From: Larkinella punicea
GTDB lineage: Bacteria; Bacteroidota; Bacteroidia; Cytophagales; Spirosomataceae
NCBI RefSeq assembly: GCF_003334855.1
Contig: NZ_QOWE01000034.1
Span: 1-64,000 of the forward strand
Length of the DNA: 64,000 nt
Direction of reading: 5' to 3'
Below, piece by piece: positions 1 to 10,234 of the stretch. Position numbers and translations under genes: made by a program. Numbering within the stretch: position 1 is the first letter of the stretch; each line of letters starts with the position of its first letter. A model generated the notes under the pieces. It was given only the letters and a program-made list of their open reading frames with translations, did not search any database and had not been told where the DNA came from.

Positions 1-3000
1 GGCAGCGGCAGCAGTGTAACAGTATCGAACCTGACGACGACGAGTACCTATACAGTGGTGATCACCGATGGTTCGGGTTGCAGTGTAACCAAAACCGTCA
101 CGGTGGTGGTAAATCCCGTGCCGGTGGCAACCTTGGTGACAACTACCAATCCAACTTCCTGTACGGGTAACAATGATGGAAGTATTACGATCGGAAATCT
201 GACTGCCAATCAAGCCTATGTAGTCAGTTACAAACGGGACAATGGCGAGGTGGTAACCCAAACCATGAATGCGGGGGGGAATGGACAACTTACTTTAAAC
301 GCTCTCACCGCTGGTTCGTATAGCCTCACGGTTTCAGTAGGTGGTTGTAGCGGTGAGCCGCTGACGACAACGTTGGTGAACCCAGGCCTACCGGAAAAAC
401 CGCAGATAACAGTTTCGCCTTCTGTAACCAGTTGTTTGGGCGGAACCGTAACCCTAACGGCCACCGGTGTTAACGGGGCTAGCTTCCAGTGGACAGGCTC
501 CGGCTTGTCGTCACCAACGGGTTCTGTAGTAACCGTTACCCCGTCGGTCGTTGGGAGTCAGGTTTATACCGTAATACAAACCGTAAATGGCTGCCAAAGT
601 CCAGCATCGGAAAGTGTGATCATAACTGGAGTTGAGTGTACAACCTGTACAGCACCAACTCCGACCCTAACGTGTACGACCACTGATATTTGTCCGGGCG
701 ATGCCGTTGAGTTGCACGCATCTGATTGTGCTGGAATTATTATTTGGTCGACAGGCGCTACGGGACAAACTCTCATCGTATCACCTTTTACATCAACGAC
801 CTACACCGCTCAGTGTAAATTGCCGAACTGCATCAGTGCGCCTTCGAAAGCGATTGTGATCCGGGTTTCTGATCCCCAACCACCAATAATTTTGGCCAAA
901 GCTTTTGAGGTTTGTGCTGGGGGGACGGTGAGCCTGACCGCCACCGGCTGTGATGGGAAAGTAATCTGGTCAACGGGAGCAACCGGGTCGGTGCTGACCG
1001 TTACGCCGGATGGCCCAACGACGTATTACGCCAATTGCCGCATTCACAATTGCATCAGTGGACCCTCGCCGGGTATAACGATCCGAACAGGTCCAATGCC
1101 GAAACCGCACATTAGTAGCAATTCCAATACCGTATGTCCAGGAGAGAATGCAGTTCTGACAGTTTCAAATTGCACCGGGATTCCGATGTGGTCGACGGGT
1201 GAGACAACGGAAACCATTGTTGTAACACCCAATGAAACCACTTCCTACACCGTGGTCTGTAAGCAGGGTTCCTGTATCAGTCAGGTGTCGGATGTCTATA
1301 CCATTACAGTTGTGAAGCCACAGCCTCCGCAGGTCGACATCAGTGCTGACGTGGTTTGTTTGGGCGGTTCGGTACAATTGACCGCCATGGGATGCTCCGG
1401 AACGGTAATCTGGTCCCACAATGCGACCGGTTCCAGTGTCAGCGTCATACCAACCAGCAATGTAACGTATCGGGCTACCTGCAAAGTAGGAAATTGTTCG
1501 AGCGATCCGTCTCAGCCCCTTTCGGTGACGGTTGTCAATCCGGCGGCTCCCATTATCAAGTCGGACAAGACGCTGATCTGTGCGGGTGAAGTCGTTACCC
1601 TGACGGCAGAAGGTTGTCTGGGTGGACAGGTTGTTTGGTCGAATGGCTCGACGGGTAATAACCTCACGGTTATGCCGGGGTCCACTACCAACTACACCGC
1701 TCAATGTAAAGAATTCAATTGTAGCAGTGTCGCGTCAAATGCGATCACGATCAATGTTACCAACAGCAATGCGCCAACGCCAACGGTTACGGCATCCGCA
1801 ACGCTCATATGCCAGGGTCAGCCTGTTACATTGACGGCAATGGGTTGCGATGGCGGAACGGTCATCTGGTCGACGAATGCGACGGGTAACAGCCTGGTGG
1901 TGAATCCAACGCAGACGACCGAATACTATGCAGCCTGTAAAATGAATACGGGCTGTAATGGAACACCCGCGAAAGTGACGGTACAGGTCAATACCCCTTC
2001 CAAACCAACGATCCGGGTTTGTAAATGTACGGATGGACACATTTGTGTCGGCGATGAAATTCGTCTGACGGTGGAAGGTTGCACGGGCGTCCCCGTGTGG
2101 TCGAATGGCGCAACAACCACCAGCATTCTGGTTTCTCCGACTGAGACAACGGTTTATACGGTAGTTTGCCAGAACAACCCCTGCACGAGTCCTCCTTCCG
2201 AAGCGTATACTGTGGTCGTCAACACGCCAGTTTCTCCGGTCGTCTGGGCTTCTAAAACGGAAATCGAACCGGGCGAAACGGTTACGTTGTCCGCTACCGG
2301 TTGCGCGGGTGGTCAGATTATCTGGTCGACAGGAGCGACGGGTAGCAGCATCGAAGTGAACCCTACGACAACGACCAGTTATTACGCACACTGCAAGATC
2401 AAGAGTTGTTTGAGCGAACCGACTCCGGTCATTGTCAAAATCAAGGGAGAATGCGACGTTCCGGCCCCGCAGGTTTCCGCAACGACGCCCGCAGTTTGCT
2501 ACGGTGGTTCTGTTACGCTGACGGCTACCGGGTGTACGAATGGTACAATCATCTGGTCGAATGGTGAAACGGGTAACAACATAACCATCAATAATATTAC
2601 CGGAAACCGCCCCTTCACCGCCATCTGTCAGGTAAATGAGGAATGTAAAAGTGTCGTTTCAAATGCCATTAGTGTATCGGTTGTCACGCTCAATCCGCCA
2701 ACAATTGCTACCAGTAGAGAAACACTCTGTCCGGGAGAAAGCGCGAAATTGACCGCAGTTGGTTGTGTTGGTACGGTAACCTGGTCGACGGGCGGAACGG
2801 GAACCAGCATCGATATTCAGCCGGAAACTACAACCAGCTACTGGGCTACGTGTTCACTGGGCAGTTGTGTTAGTGAAAAATCACCGCTGAGTACGGTAAA
2901 AGTAGGTGCCCCAATTTCGCCAACCATTACCGCCAGCACGACAAACGTATGCTTTGGCGGTGCCGTGACACTGACCGCAGCCGGTTGCCCGGATGGAACG

Positions 3001-6000
3001 GTGATCTGGTCCAATAATCAGGTTGGTTCTGTACTACTCCTTACTCCCGAAGCATCGGCTACCTACTCAGCCATCTGTACGACATCGAATGACTGCAAAA
3101 GCGGGAAATCGAATGAGGTGGCAGTATCGGTCAACCCGAAAGTGGCAAAACCGCAGGTCGTTAACCTGACGAACCAATGCCCCTTTGCAACGGCCGATTT
3201 AACGAAAGCAACCAGCAGTTCGGTGTCGCTGGCGGGCAGTGTTTTTGAGTTCTATACCAGTGCCACACCCGATCAGGCCAGCAAGGTGTCTAATCCGAAG
3301 TCAGTTGAGGCTGGAACCTATTATGTTGTCGAGAAAACGGCAACCGGGTGCTACAGTGCGGCAAGCCCGGTTATGGTGGTCATTATCAATTGCAACGATG
3401 TTGACCTTTGTAAGACCAATCCGGCAACGGCATCGGCGGGTCCGGATGCCACCATCTGTTCCGCCAAAGAATACAAGCTGAATGGCGTTATTGGCGGGGC
3501 TGCTACCAGCGCGGTTTGGACCAGCAGCGGGACGGGGACGTTTGACAACGCATCTTTACTGGACGCAACCTACAAACCGTCCCTGGCGGACGTCAATGCC
3601 GGGTTTGTTAACCTGACGTTCACTACGAATGACCCCGATGGAACGGGCTCCTGTCAGGCGGCTCAGTCAACACTAAAACTGACGATTGAGGGCCTGAAGG
3701 TTCAGCCAACCATTGAGCCTGTGAGCGCGGTCGTATGCAACGGAGATTCCGTCTTGTTGCGTGCTTTGCCCGACGGTTATAAATACCTTTGGAATACGAA
3801 GGCCACAACGCAGAGTATTCTTGTAAAAACCAGCGGTACCTACTCCGTCCAGTTGGTCGATAGCAAAGGCTGTACGTCAATTCCTTCCGAAGAAGTGGCG
3901 GTAACGGTTAAAGCGCCGATCGAATCGCCGATTGCCCCGATGATGGCCCGGAATACCTGTCCGGGATCTACCGTAGATCTGGTCAAACTGGTTGAAAACG
4001 ATCCGTTTACACCCGGTGGTGAATTTGAATTCCACATTGCGGACAACCCGGCCTCTCCGGTTGTGATGCGGCCGGATTCGGTCGGTCGCGGGGTGTTCTA
4101 TGCCTTCGAGCGTAGTAACGCTGGCTGCTACAGTGCGTCGACCATGATTGATGTCGCCATCTTTGACTGCACGACGGACACTTGCCGGTCCGATCTATAC
4201 GTCACCTACACGGTCGACAAGGAGCATCCGAAAGTAGGCGAGGTGGTGACGTTTGCCGTCAAACTGGGCAACAAAGGAGCATGTCCGGCCACGCATAGTG
4301 ACATCCGGATTATTCTGCCGACCGGTCTGGAACTGGTATCACCGGGTAATCTGGTGGTCGATGCCCACGGCCACCTCGGAGCCTGGGTACCGGTTTTGTC
4401 TGCCAATGACGAAATTACCTATTACTATTCCGTTCGCGTTCTGACCAAAGGGCCGATTGCCAACCTGGTAGAAATTACGTACCTCGACCAGTTGGATCCG
4501 AATTTGGCCAACAACAAAGCCACTGTTACCATTGAGGACTCTACGCCGACGCTGGCGATGAAAGTGGGGCTGGCGAAAGCACTCAAAGGGGTTCAACAGA
4601 AAGAGGAGACCTTGTTTGAGTTTACCTACGATCTGGCCATCACCAATTACAGTGACCAGGATGCCACGCAGGTGCAGGTGACGGATGACGTTCAGTCGGT
4701 CTTCGATCCTCATGTCATCGAATCCGTCGCGGCCTCTGTCGATCCGGCCTCATCGCTCAAATTGAACTTAGGCTATTCGGGCTGGGTTGGAAATACGCAA
4801 CTCCTGAACAGCGGAAGTGTCGTCAAGGCGGGTGCAACGGAGCATATTTTGTTGAAGGTTAATGTCCGGCTTCACCCGGATGGCAGCCTGACGAAGACGT
4901 TCCTGAACAAGGCCTACTTGCTGGCGAAGCTCAACGACCTGGAGGTCAATGACGCTTCGACAAACGGAGCCAGCGCCGATCCGGATCATGATGGCAACCC
5001 GAATAACAACAGCGAATCGACTCCGGGTAAATTCGACTCGGCACCTCCGTCGCCGATCGGTGTTGCCCTGGCCGTAACGAACATCGTTCAGCAAGCCGAC
5101 AGCAGCTACAACGTTACGCTGAAAGTAACCGTTAAAAATTACGGTACGGCTGACCTGAAGCAGGTGCAACTGTCCGATAGTCTGGTGACAGGTTTCACGG
5201 CCCCGGTTGCCTACAGTGTGGTGAGTGCGCCAATAGTTGGTGCCGGAAGCACGCTGAAACCGAACGTTCATTACAACGGCAGCGATCTGTCATCACTCCT
5301 GGACGGGGCAAACAGCAGTCTGGCGGCTGGTGCTTCCGACACGGTTCTGGTGACGATCAATGTCAAACCCACCGGTGAGTTGGGGCCGTTCTACACGCAG
5401 GTCGTTGGATCAGGTGTTCATGCGGATTCTCTGGTGAAGGATTTGTCGAACAACGGGTTTAACCCGGCACCCATTGGGAGCGTGCCCACCGGATTCCGGT
5501 TCGATCTGCCGCCTTCGCTATTGGGCGTCGCCAAATCGGTCAGCAAACTGGAAGATTTGGGATCGGGAGTCTACAACGTCACTTATACCATTAAGCTGAC
5601 GAACCTCGGGTCGGATGATCTGAAGAATGTTCAGGTCGTTGACAACCTGACCGAAACCTTCGGCAACGATGTTTTGATCGGTCCCGGTAAGCCAACCCTG
5701 ACCGCGGAGGCTGGTCTGACGGTGGACTCGACGTATACGGGTCAGGGAATGTTGACTCATCTTCTGGTCGACTCCCTGAGTACCTTGCCGAGAGGAGCCT
5801 CCCGCAGTGTCAACCTGACCGTACGGGTCGATGTCCGCAACAGCCCGAAAAATGTCTATCATAATAGTGCCATTGCCAATGCGGTTACGCTCAATGGCAG
5901 TACGATGCTGACCGACACCTCGACGGCTGGTTCCAATGTTGATCCGGACAATGACCTTGATCCCAGAAATAACAATACGCCAACCGCAGTAACATTGCTC

Positions 6001-6795
6001 GGCTTGCCAGTGACACCGAATATTGGGGTAGCGATGGCTGTGAAGGACACGACGCGGCAAACCGATGGCAGCTACAACGTGACGTACCAGATCATTGTGA
6101 AGAACTACGGATCGACAGACTTCACGGACGTGCAGGTGAGCGATCAACTATCGGAGGTGTTCAATACCACCACCGGAGCTACCTACAGCGTGGTTGGAAC
6201 ACCGGTTATTGCAGCGGGAAGCGGTTTGCAAAGCAACAGCAGTTTCAACGGCGATGCCGACGCTGCCCTTTTGGCGTCAGGAAGTAACCTGGCGGCTGGG
6301 AAGAGCGACACCCTGTTGCTGACCCTGAATGTGAAGACCGACGGCCGGACGACACCGTATCTCAATACCGTGTATGCGAAAGCCATAGCGGGTGCCGATA
6401 CTGTCAGCGACACCTCGACCGATGGTTTTGAACCGGATTTGAATGGAAATAATGATCCGACAGAGGCCGATGAACGCGTAGCAACCCCCTTGAATTTCAA
6501 TCCGAGTACCAACGAAGTGATGATTCCGGAAGGATTCTCACCCAACGGGGATAACATCAATGACCTGTTTGTCATTCGAAATACGGGTGGTGCCACGGTC
6601 ATTCTGGAAGTGTTCAACCGTTGGGGAAACACGGTGTACCGGAACCACGATTACAAGAACGACTGGGACGGATCGACCAATACCGGGGTGCGGATTGGCT
6701 CCAGTTCGAAGGGCTTACCGGATGGTACTTATTTCTACATCGTTGAGTTGAGCGATGGCCGCAAGTTTATACGATACATGACGATTAATCGCTAA
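1..6795 (+). CDS. Giant T9SS-targeted Ig-repeat adhesin (5' end outside window)
   Basis: The frame is open from base 1, so the N-terminus lies outside the window. At least 2264 residues are visible. About 655-3135 encodes eleven tandem Ig-like units of about 75 residues, each with a WS(T/N)GATG-type core and four regularly spaced Cys (C-x-G, GC, C-K, C-x-S). The eighth unit lacks its first Cys (EIEPGE). Two further paired Cys-rich units follow (about 3135-4180), then a DUF11-like domain and four units of about 155 residues carrying NYGxxDxxxVQVxD motifs (about 4190-6480). The last 95 residues form a CHU_C gliding-motility-associated C-terminal domain (IPEGFSPNGDNINDLF, FNRWGNTVY, LPDGTYFYIVEL), the type-B signal for export through the type IX secretion system. 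The stop lies 5 bp before a PorP gene, fitting an adhesin/outer-membrane partner operon. It is probably a cell-surface adhesin or scaffold; the ligand is unknown. Confidence 0.93.
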   Translation, partial: GSGSSVTVSNLTTTSTYTVVITDGSGCSVTKTVTVVVNPVPVATLVTTTNPTSCTGNNDGSITIGNLTANQAYVVSYKRDNGEVVTQTMNAGGNGQLTLNALTAGSYSLTVSVGGCSGEPLTTTLVNPGLPEKPQITVSPSVTSCLGGTVTLTATGVNGASFQWTGSGLSSPTGSVVTVTPSVVGSQVYTVIQTVNGCQSPASESVIITGVECTTCTAPTPTLTCTTTDICPGDAVELHASDCAGIIIWSTGATGQTLIVSPFTSTTYTAQCKLPNCISAPSKAIVIRVSDPQPPIILAKAFEVCAGGTVSLTATGCDGKVIWSTGATGSVLTVTPDGPTTYYANCRIHNCISGPSPGITIRTGPMPKPHISSNSNTVCPGENAVLTVSNCTGIPMWSTGETTETIVVTPNETTSYTVVCKQGSCISQVSDVYTITVVKPQPPQVDISADVVCLGGSVQLTAMGCSGTVIWSHNATGSSVSVIPTSNVTYRATCKVGNCSSDPSQPLSVTVVNPAAPIIKSDKTLICAGEVVTLTAEGCLGGQVVWSNGSTGNNLTVMPGSTTNYTAQCKEFNCSSVASNAITINVTNSNAPTPTVTASATLICQGQPVTLTAMGCDGGTVIWSTNATGNSLVVNPTQTTEYYAACKMNTGCNGTPAKVTVQVNTPSKPTIRVCKCTDGHICVGDEIRLTVEGCTGVPVWSNGATTTSILVSPTETTVYTVVCQNNPCTSPPSEAYTVVVNTPVSPVVWASKTEIEPGETVTLSATGCAGGQIIWSTGATGSSIEVNPTTTTSYYAHCKIKSCLSEPTPVIVKIKGECDVPAPQVSATTPAVCYGGSVTLTATGCTNGTIIWSNGETGNNITINNITGNRPFTAICQVNEECKSVVSNAISVSVVTLNPPTIATSRETLCPGESAKLTAVGCVGTVTWSTGGTGTSIDIQPETTTSYWATCSLGSCVSEKSPLSTVKVGAPISPTITASTTNVCFGGAVTLTAAGCPDGTVIWSNNQVGSVLLLTPEASATYSAICTTSNDCKSGKSNEVAVSVNPKVAKPQVVNLTNQCPFATADLTKATSSSVSLAGSVFEFYTSATPDQASKVSNPKSVEAGTYYVVEKTATGCYSAASPVMVVIINCNDVDLCKTNPATASAGPDATICSAKEYKLNGVIGGAATSAVWTSSGTGTFDNASLLDATYKPSLADVNAGFVNLTFTTNDPDGTGSCQAAQSTLKLTIEGLKVQPTIEPVSAVVCNGDSVLLRALPDGYKYLWNTKATTQSILVKTSGTYSVQLVDSKGCTSIPSEEVAVTVKAPIESPIAPMMARNTCPGSTVDLVKLVENDPFTPGGEFEFHIADNPASPVVMRPDSVGRGVFYAFERSNAGCYSASTMIDVAIFDCTTDTCRSDLYVTYTVDKEHPKVGEVVTFAVKLGNKGACPATHSDIRIILPTGLELVSPGNLVVDAHGHLGAWVPVLSANDEITYYYSVRVLTKGPIANLVEITYLDQLDPNLANNKATVTIEDSTPTLAMKVGLAKALKGVQQKEETLFEFTYDLAITNYSDQDATQVQVTDDVQSVFDPHVIESVAASVDPASSLKLNLGYSGWVGNTQLLNSGSVVKAGATEHILLKVNVRLHPDGSLTKTFLNKAYLLAKLNDLEVNDASTNGASADPDHDGNPNNNSESTPGKFDSAPPSPIGVALAVTNIVQQADSSYNVTLKVTVKNYGTADLKQVQLSDSLVTGFTAPVAYSVVSAPIVGAGSTLKPNVHYNGSDLSSLLDGANSSLAAGASDTVLVTINVKPTGELGPFYTQVVGSGVHADSLVKDLSNNGFNPAPIGSVPTGFRFDLPPSLLGVAKSVSKLEDLGSGVYNVTYTIKLTNLGSDDLKNVQVVDNLTETFGNDVLIGPGKPTLTAEAGLTVDSTYTGQGMLTHLLVDSLSTLPRGASRSVNLTVRVDVRNSPKNVYHNSAIANAVTLNGSTMLTDTSTAGSNVDPDNDLDPRNNNTPTAVTLLGLPVTPNIGVAMAVKDTTRQTDGSYNVTYQIIVKNYGSTDFTDVQVSDQLSEVFNTTTGATYSVVGTPVIAAGSGLQSNSSFNGDADAALLASGSNLAAGKSDTLLLTLNVKTDGRTTPYLNTVYAKAIAGADTVSDTSTDGFEPDLNGNNDPTEADERVATPLNFNPSTNEVMIPEGFSPNGDNINDLFVIRNTGGATVILEVFNRWGNTVYRNHDYKNDWDGSTNTGVRIGSSSKGLPDGTYFYIVELSDGRKFIRYMTINR

Positions 6796-6800
6796 AAACA

Positions 6801-7790
6801 ATGATACGCAATTTTACCAGAAAGCTCGGAAAAGTAACACTACTGCTGGTTGGTATAGCCGGAGGTAGCCAGGTTCAGGCGCAACAGGACCACATGTTTT
6901 CGCAGTATATGTTCAACATGATGGCCATGAATCCCGCTTATGCCGGGAGTCGCGATGTGTTGAGTATGACCGCATTGTATCGGAACCAGTGGGGTGGTAT
7001 TGAAGGCGCCCCGCAGACCACCACCTTCACCATCGATATGCCCGTCAACCGGGAGCGGATTGGGTTGGGTTTGCAATTGTTCAACGACCGGATCGGTGAA
7101 TACAGCACCACCGGCGCTTATGCCTCATACGCATTTCGGATCAAAGTGGGGAGCCGCTCAACCCTGGGACTGGGGATACAGGCGGGCGCGAGCAGCTTTC
7201 AGGCGGACCTTTCTAAAGTCGTAACCGATCGGGGAGACGATCCGGCATTTGCCCAGAACATCTCTAAAATTCTACCCAACTTTGGTACCGGAATTTACCT
7301 GAGCAACGACAAATCCTATATCGGCGTTTCAGTACCGCAGTTGATTAAAAATCGCCTGACGGATTATAGTTATGGCTTACAAAAAGCCACGCAGCGTCGT
7401 CATGCCTACGCCGTGGCCGGTTTTGTTGTTCGCTTAAGTCCGGTATTGAAACTGAAGCCTTCTACGCTGGTGAAATACGTGGAAGGCGCTCCGCTGGGCA
7501 TTGACGGAAACCTGAACCTCTGGATTGCAGATCGTCTTTCCATTGGTACGTCCTACCGCAGGAATCAGTTTAACAGCTACGAAAGTGCTCTGGAGAAAGG
7601 TGAGGTTTATAAACAAGACGCGATTGTCGGCATTGTCGAGGTGCAATTGTCGGACCAGTTGCGTCTGGGCTACGCGTATGATAAGATGCTGAATAAACTG
7701 AAAACCTTTAAGCTGCCTTCCCACGAAATCATGATTCGGTATGAACTCGGCTTTGGTAAAAACAAAATTCTAACGCCCCGGTATTTCTAG
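6801..7790 (+). CDS. PorP/SprF family type IX secretion system membrane protein
   Basis: This 329-residue protein has a Sec signal peptide (residues 1-27, cleaved before QQDHMF). It then shows the family hallmark QYMFNMMAMNPAYAGSRD, followed by alternating hydrophobic beta strands of a small outer-membrane barrel. PorP/SprF proteins form complexes with PorK/PorN-type machinery and with particular CHU_C adhesins. Here the gene starts 5 bp after the adhesin stop, so the pair is almost certainly co-transcribed and this copy is probably the dedicated partner of that adhesin. Family membership is clear; the partner assignment is inferred from position. A second paralogue lies two genes downstream. 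Confidence 0.93.
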   Translation: MIRNFTRKLGKVTLLLVGIAGGSQVQAQQDHMFSQYMFNMMAMNPAYAGSRDVLSMTALYRNQWGGIEGAPQTTTFTIDMPVNRERIGLGLQLFNDRIGEYSTTGAYASYAFRIKVGSRSTLGLGIQAGASSFQADLSKVVTDRGDDPAFAQNISKILPNFGTGIYLSNDKSYIGVSVPQLIKNRLTDYSYGLQKATQRRHAYAVAGFVVRLSPVLKLKPSTLVKYVEGAPLGIDGNLNLWIADRLSIGTSYRRNQFNSYESALEKGEVYKQDAIVGIVEVQLSDQLRLGYAYDKMLNKLKTFKLPSHEIMIRYELGFGKNKILTPRYF

Positions 7791-7825
7791 AACCGACCGG
7801 AACCGCTGCCAAATTAACCCAAACC

Positions 7826-10195
7826 ATGCGCTGTTTTTTCCTGCTATGTTGTCTGGTCGCTTGCGTTGCCGGGTCAGTGAGGGCGCAGGCGTTGCTCAGG
7901 CAGGCGGATCGCCAATTCGATAATCTGTCTTATAGTACGGCCATCGACCTGTATGAGCAAACGCTGAACCGTTCCGAATTGTCGGAAGAAGAGCGACTGG
8001 CTACGTTGTCGAAACTGGGCTACAGTTACCGGCAGGTTCGGGATACCCAAAACGCCGAACGGGTGTACCGGATTCTGATTGGCCAACTGAAGCAATACCA
8101 GAACGACTATGTACCCTGCTACCTTTACTACGCCCAGGCATTGGCCAGTAATGGAAAATACAAAGAGTCGCAGGAAATCTATGACCGCTACAGCAAACTC
8201 CAGCAGGATGACCAGCGGGGAAAACAGTTCTCGAAACTCTACAATGACGTTAGTATCCTGTCACGGAATCCTGGAAATTATAAGATCGAATTTCTGGAAA
8301 TCAACACCACTCAGGCGGAATTCAGCCCGATGTACTACAAGGAAGGGCTGGTCTTTGTAACGTCCAAAAGGCCCGGCAATGCCTTGAAGCGCGTTTTTAG
8401 CTGGGATCATTCGGCTTTCCTGGATCTGTATTATATGCCGGAAGCGGCTTTCAAGGGTGAAACCGTGGCCAGTCTGGGCGGGGCGTCGGCCAGTCAGCGA
8501 AAAAAGCGGGCGAAGAATCCGCGAACGCTCGGTGAAGATGATTATACAGACCCAACGGCCAATGACAGCCGGACGGTGGGTTTCAACACGGGGGCGGCAG
8601 GGCCATACGCAACGGAGAGTTCATCGGAAACCAAACGGTTTGGTGGAACACTGAATACCAAGTACCACGAAGGCCCCGTGGCGTTTACGAAAGATGGGTC
8701 GAAAGTATTCTTTACCCGCAACAACTTCAACAAAGGGAAATATCGGGAGAGCGCCGATGGGATCAACAAACTAAAGCTGTATGTGGCTGAAGAACAGAAA
8801 GGTTCCTGGGGAGAAGCGCAGGAATTACCCTTCAACAACGACGACTATTCAACCGGGCATCCGGCTTTGAGCCCGAATGATAAAATGCTGTTTTTTGCGT
8901 CGGATCGGCCCGGTGGTTTTGGGGGAACGGATCTGTACGTCTCCAGCCTAAAGGACGGGAAATGGTCGGAGCCGCTCAATTTAGGCAAAGACATCAACAC
9001 CAAAGGAAACGAAATGTTCCCGTTTGTCGACGACCGGGGCAACCTGTACTTCTCGTCGGACGGTCATCCCGGTTTGGGCGATCTGGATATTTTTTATGCC
9101 CAACTGACCGACCAAACGGCGGTGAAATCGGTGCAGAATATTGGCGAACCACTCAATTCTTCGAAAGACGACTTCGGTATCGTCACCGATGGTGCCCGGA
9201 TGTTGGGGTATCTCAGCAGCAACCGATTGCGGGGCGGGAGCGACGACGATATTTACCGGTTTAAGCGGGAAGGCTCCCTGTATGCGTGTCGTGAATTGAC
9301 CATCCATGTGTTTGACAATCAGACCAAACAACCCCTCGGGAATGCCCGACTTGACCTGGATCAGAAAGACGTTCAGGATGGGAAGCGGCAAACCCAGACC
9401 GATGGCGAAGGCAACATCCGGATTTGCCTGGACCCGGAAAGTGATTTTCGGATCACCGCGGCCATGACGGGTTATCAGTCCAGCCTGCTGGGGTTTTCGA
9501 CCAAAGGATTATCCGACGATCAGCCCCTGCGATTGGAAATACCGCTGGACACGGTCCCGATACAGCCTAAACAACCGTTGAAATCGAAGGTGCGGGGACG
9601 GATTTTGACCCATACGGAACGGCTGCCCATCGATGGCGTCGAAGTGATTTTGCGCAACTTGTGCGACAGCACGGTTTTGGAAATGGTAACCGGGCCGGAT
9701 GGTAGTTATGAATTTTTGGTCGATCCCGGTTGTGAATACATCGTCGAGGCCCTGAAAGATTGCATGGGCACCACCGGCGCCCGCATTTCACCTGCGGCCA
9801 ATGCCACCACGGAACTGACGATGTTTCGTCAGGGCGATATTATTGAAATCGATAACATCTACTACGACCTCGATAAATGGGATATTAGACCGGATGCTGC
9901 ACTCGAAATGGACAAACTGGTCGCTTTGATGAAAAAATACCCGGCGATGCGAATCGAGATGCGGTCACATACCGATAGCCGGGGGTCGGCGGTGTATAAC
10001 ATCACGCTGTCGATGAACCGGGCGATGGGGGCGGTGACCTATTTGCGGAAAAACGGTATTGCCTCCCGCCGAATGAAAGCGACCGGATACGGAGAAGGCG
10101 TGTTGCTGAACACGTGCAAAGACGGCGTGAAGTGTACGGAAGCCGAACATCAGCGCAATCGGCGGACAGAAATTAAGATACTTCAGGTTGAATAG
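7826..10195 (+). CDS. OmpA-family protein with TPR, PD40 propeller and peptidoglycan-binding domain
   Basis: The product has 789 residues. Residues 1-21 are a signal peptide (cleavage after SVRA). Residues about 22-140 look like TPR helices. About 150-470 contain PD40/WD40-like propeller motifs (SPNDKMLFFASDRPGGFGG, DDRGNLYFSSDGHPG). About 485-640 contain two carboxypeptidase-regulatory-like beta sandwiches. About 665-785 is an OmpA C-terminal domain (YYDLDKWDIRP, HTDSRGS...NxxLSxxRA) that should bind peptidoglycan. This is the architecture of PorE-like proteins that link T9SS membrane complexes to the cell wall. It sits 35 bp after porP and 39 bp before a second porP, so it is part of the same unit. 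Confidence 0.9.
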   Translation: MRCFFLLCCLVACVAGSVRAQALLRQADRQFDNLSYSTAIDLYEQTLNRSELSEEERLATLSKLGYSYRQVRDTQNAERVYRILIGQLKQYQNDYVPCYLYYAQALASNGKYKESQEIYDRYSKLQQDDQRGKQFSKLYNDVSILSRNPGNYKIEFLEINTTQAEFSPMYYKEGLVFVTSKRPGNALKRVFSWDHSAFLDLYYMPEAAFKGETVASLGGASASQRKKRAKNPRTLGEDDYTDPTANDSRTVGFNTGAAGPYATESSSETKRFGGTLNTKYHEGPVAFTKDGSKVFFTRNNFNKGKYRESADGINKLKLYVAEEQKGSWGEAQELPFNNDDYSTGHPALSPNDKMLFFASDRPGGFGGTDLYVSSLKDGKWSEPLNLGKDINTKGNEMFPFVDDRGNLYFSSDGHPGLGDLDIFYAQLTDQTAVKSVQNIGEPLNSSKDDFGIVTDGARMLGYLSSNRLRGGSDDDIYRFKREGSLYACRELTIHVFDNQTKQPLGNARLDLDQKDVQDGKRQTQTDGEGNIRICLDPESDFRITAAMTGYQSSLLGFSTKGLSDDQPLRLEIPLDTVPIQPKQPLKSKVRGRILTHTERLPIDGVEVILRNLCDSTVLEMVTGPDGSYEFLVDPGCEYIVEALKDCMGTTGARISPAANATTELTMFRQGDIIEIDNIYYDLDKWDIRPDAALEMDKLVALMKKYPAMRIEMRSHTDSRGSAVYNITLSMNRAMGAVTYLRKNGIASRRMKATGYGEGVLLNTCKDGVKCTEAEHQRNRRTEIKILQVE

Positions 10196-10234
10196 CTTTA
10201 CTTTGTACTTTCGTACACCCAACACGCCCTGTGA

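Noticed and set aside
1165-2391. Long minus-strand frames opposite the Ig-repeat array
   Set aside because: They recur with the repeat period of the adhesin, as expected for shadows of a repeated sequence.
655-3135. The tandem array considered as a CRISPR or satellite DNA
   Set aside because: Units are about 225 bp, in frame, strongly diverged at the DNA level and conserved as protein; this is protein domain repetition.
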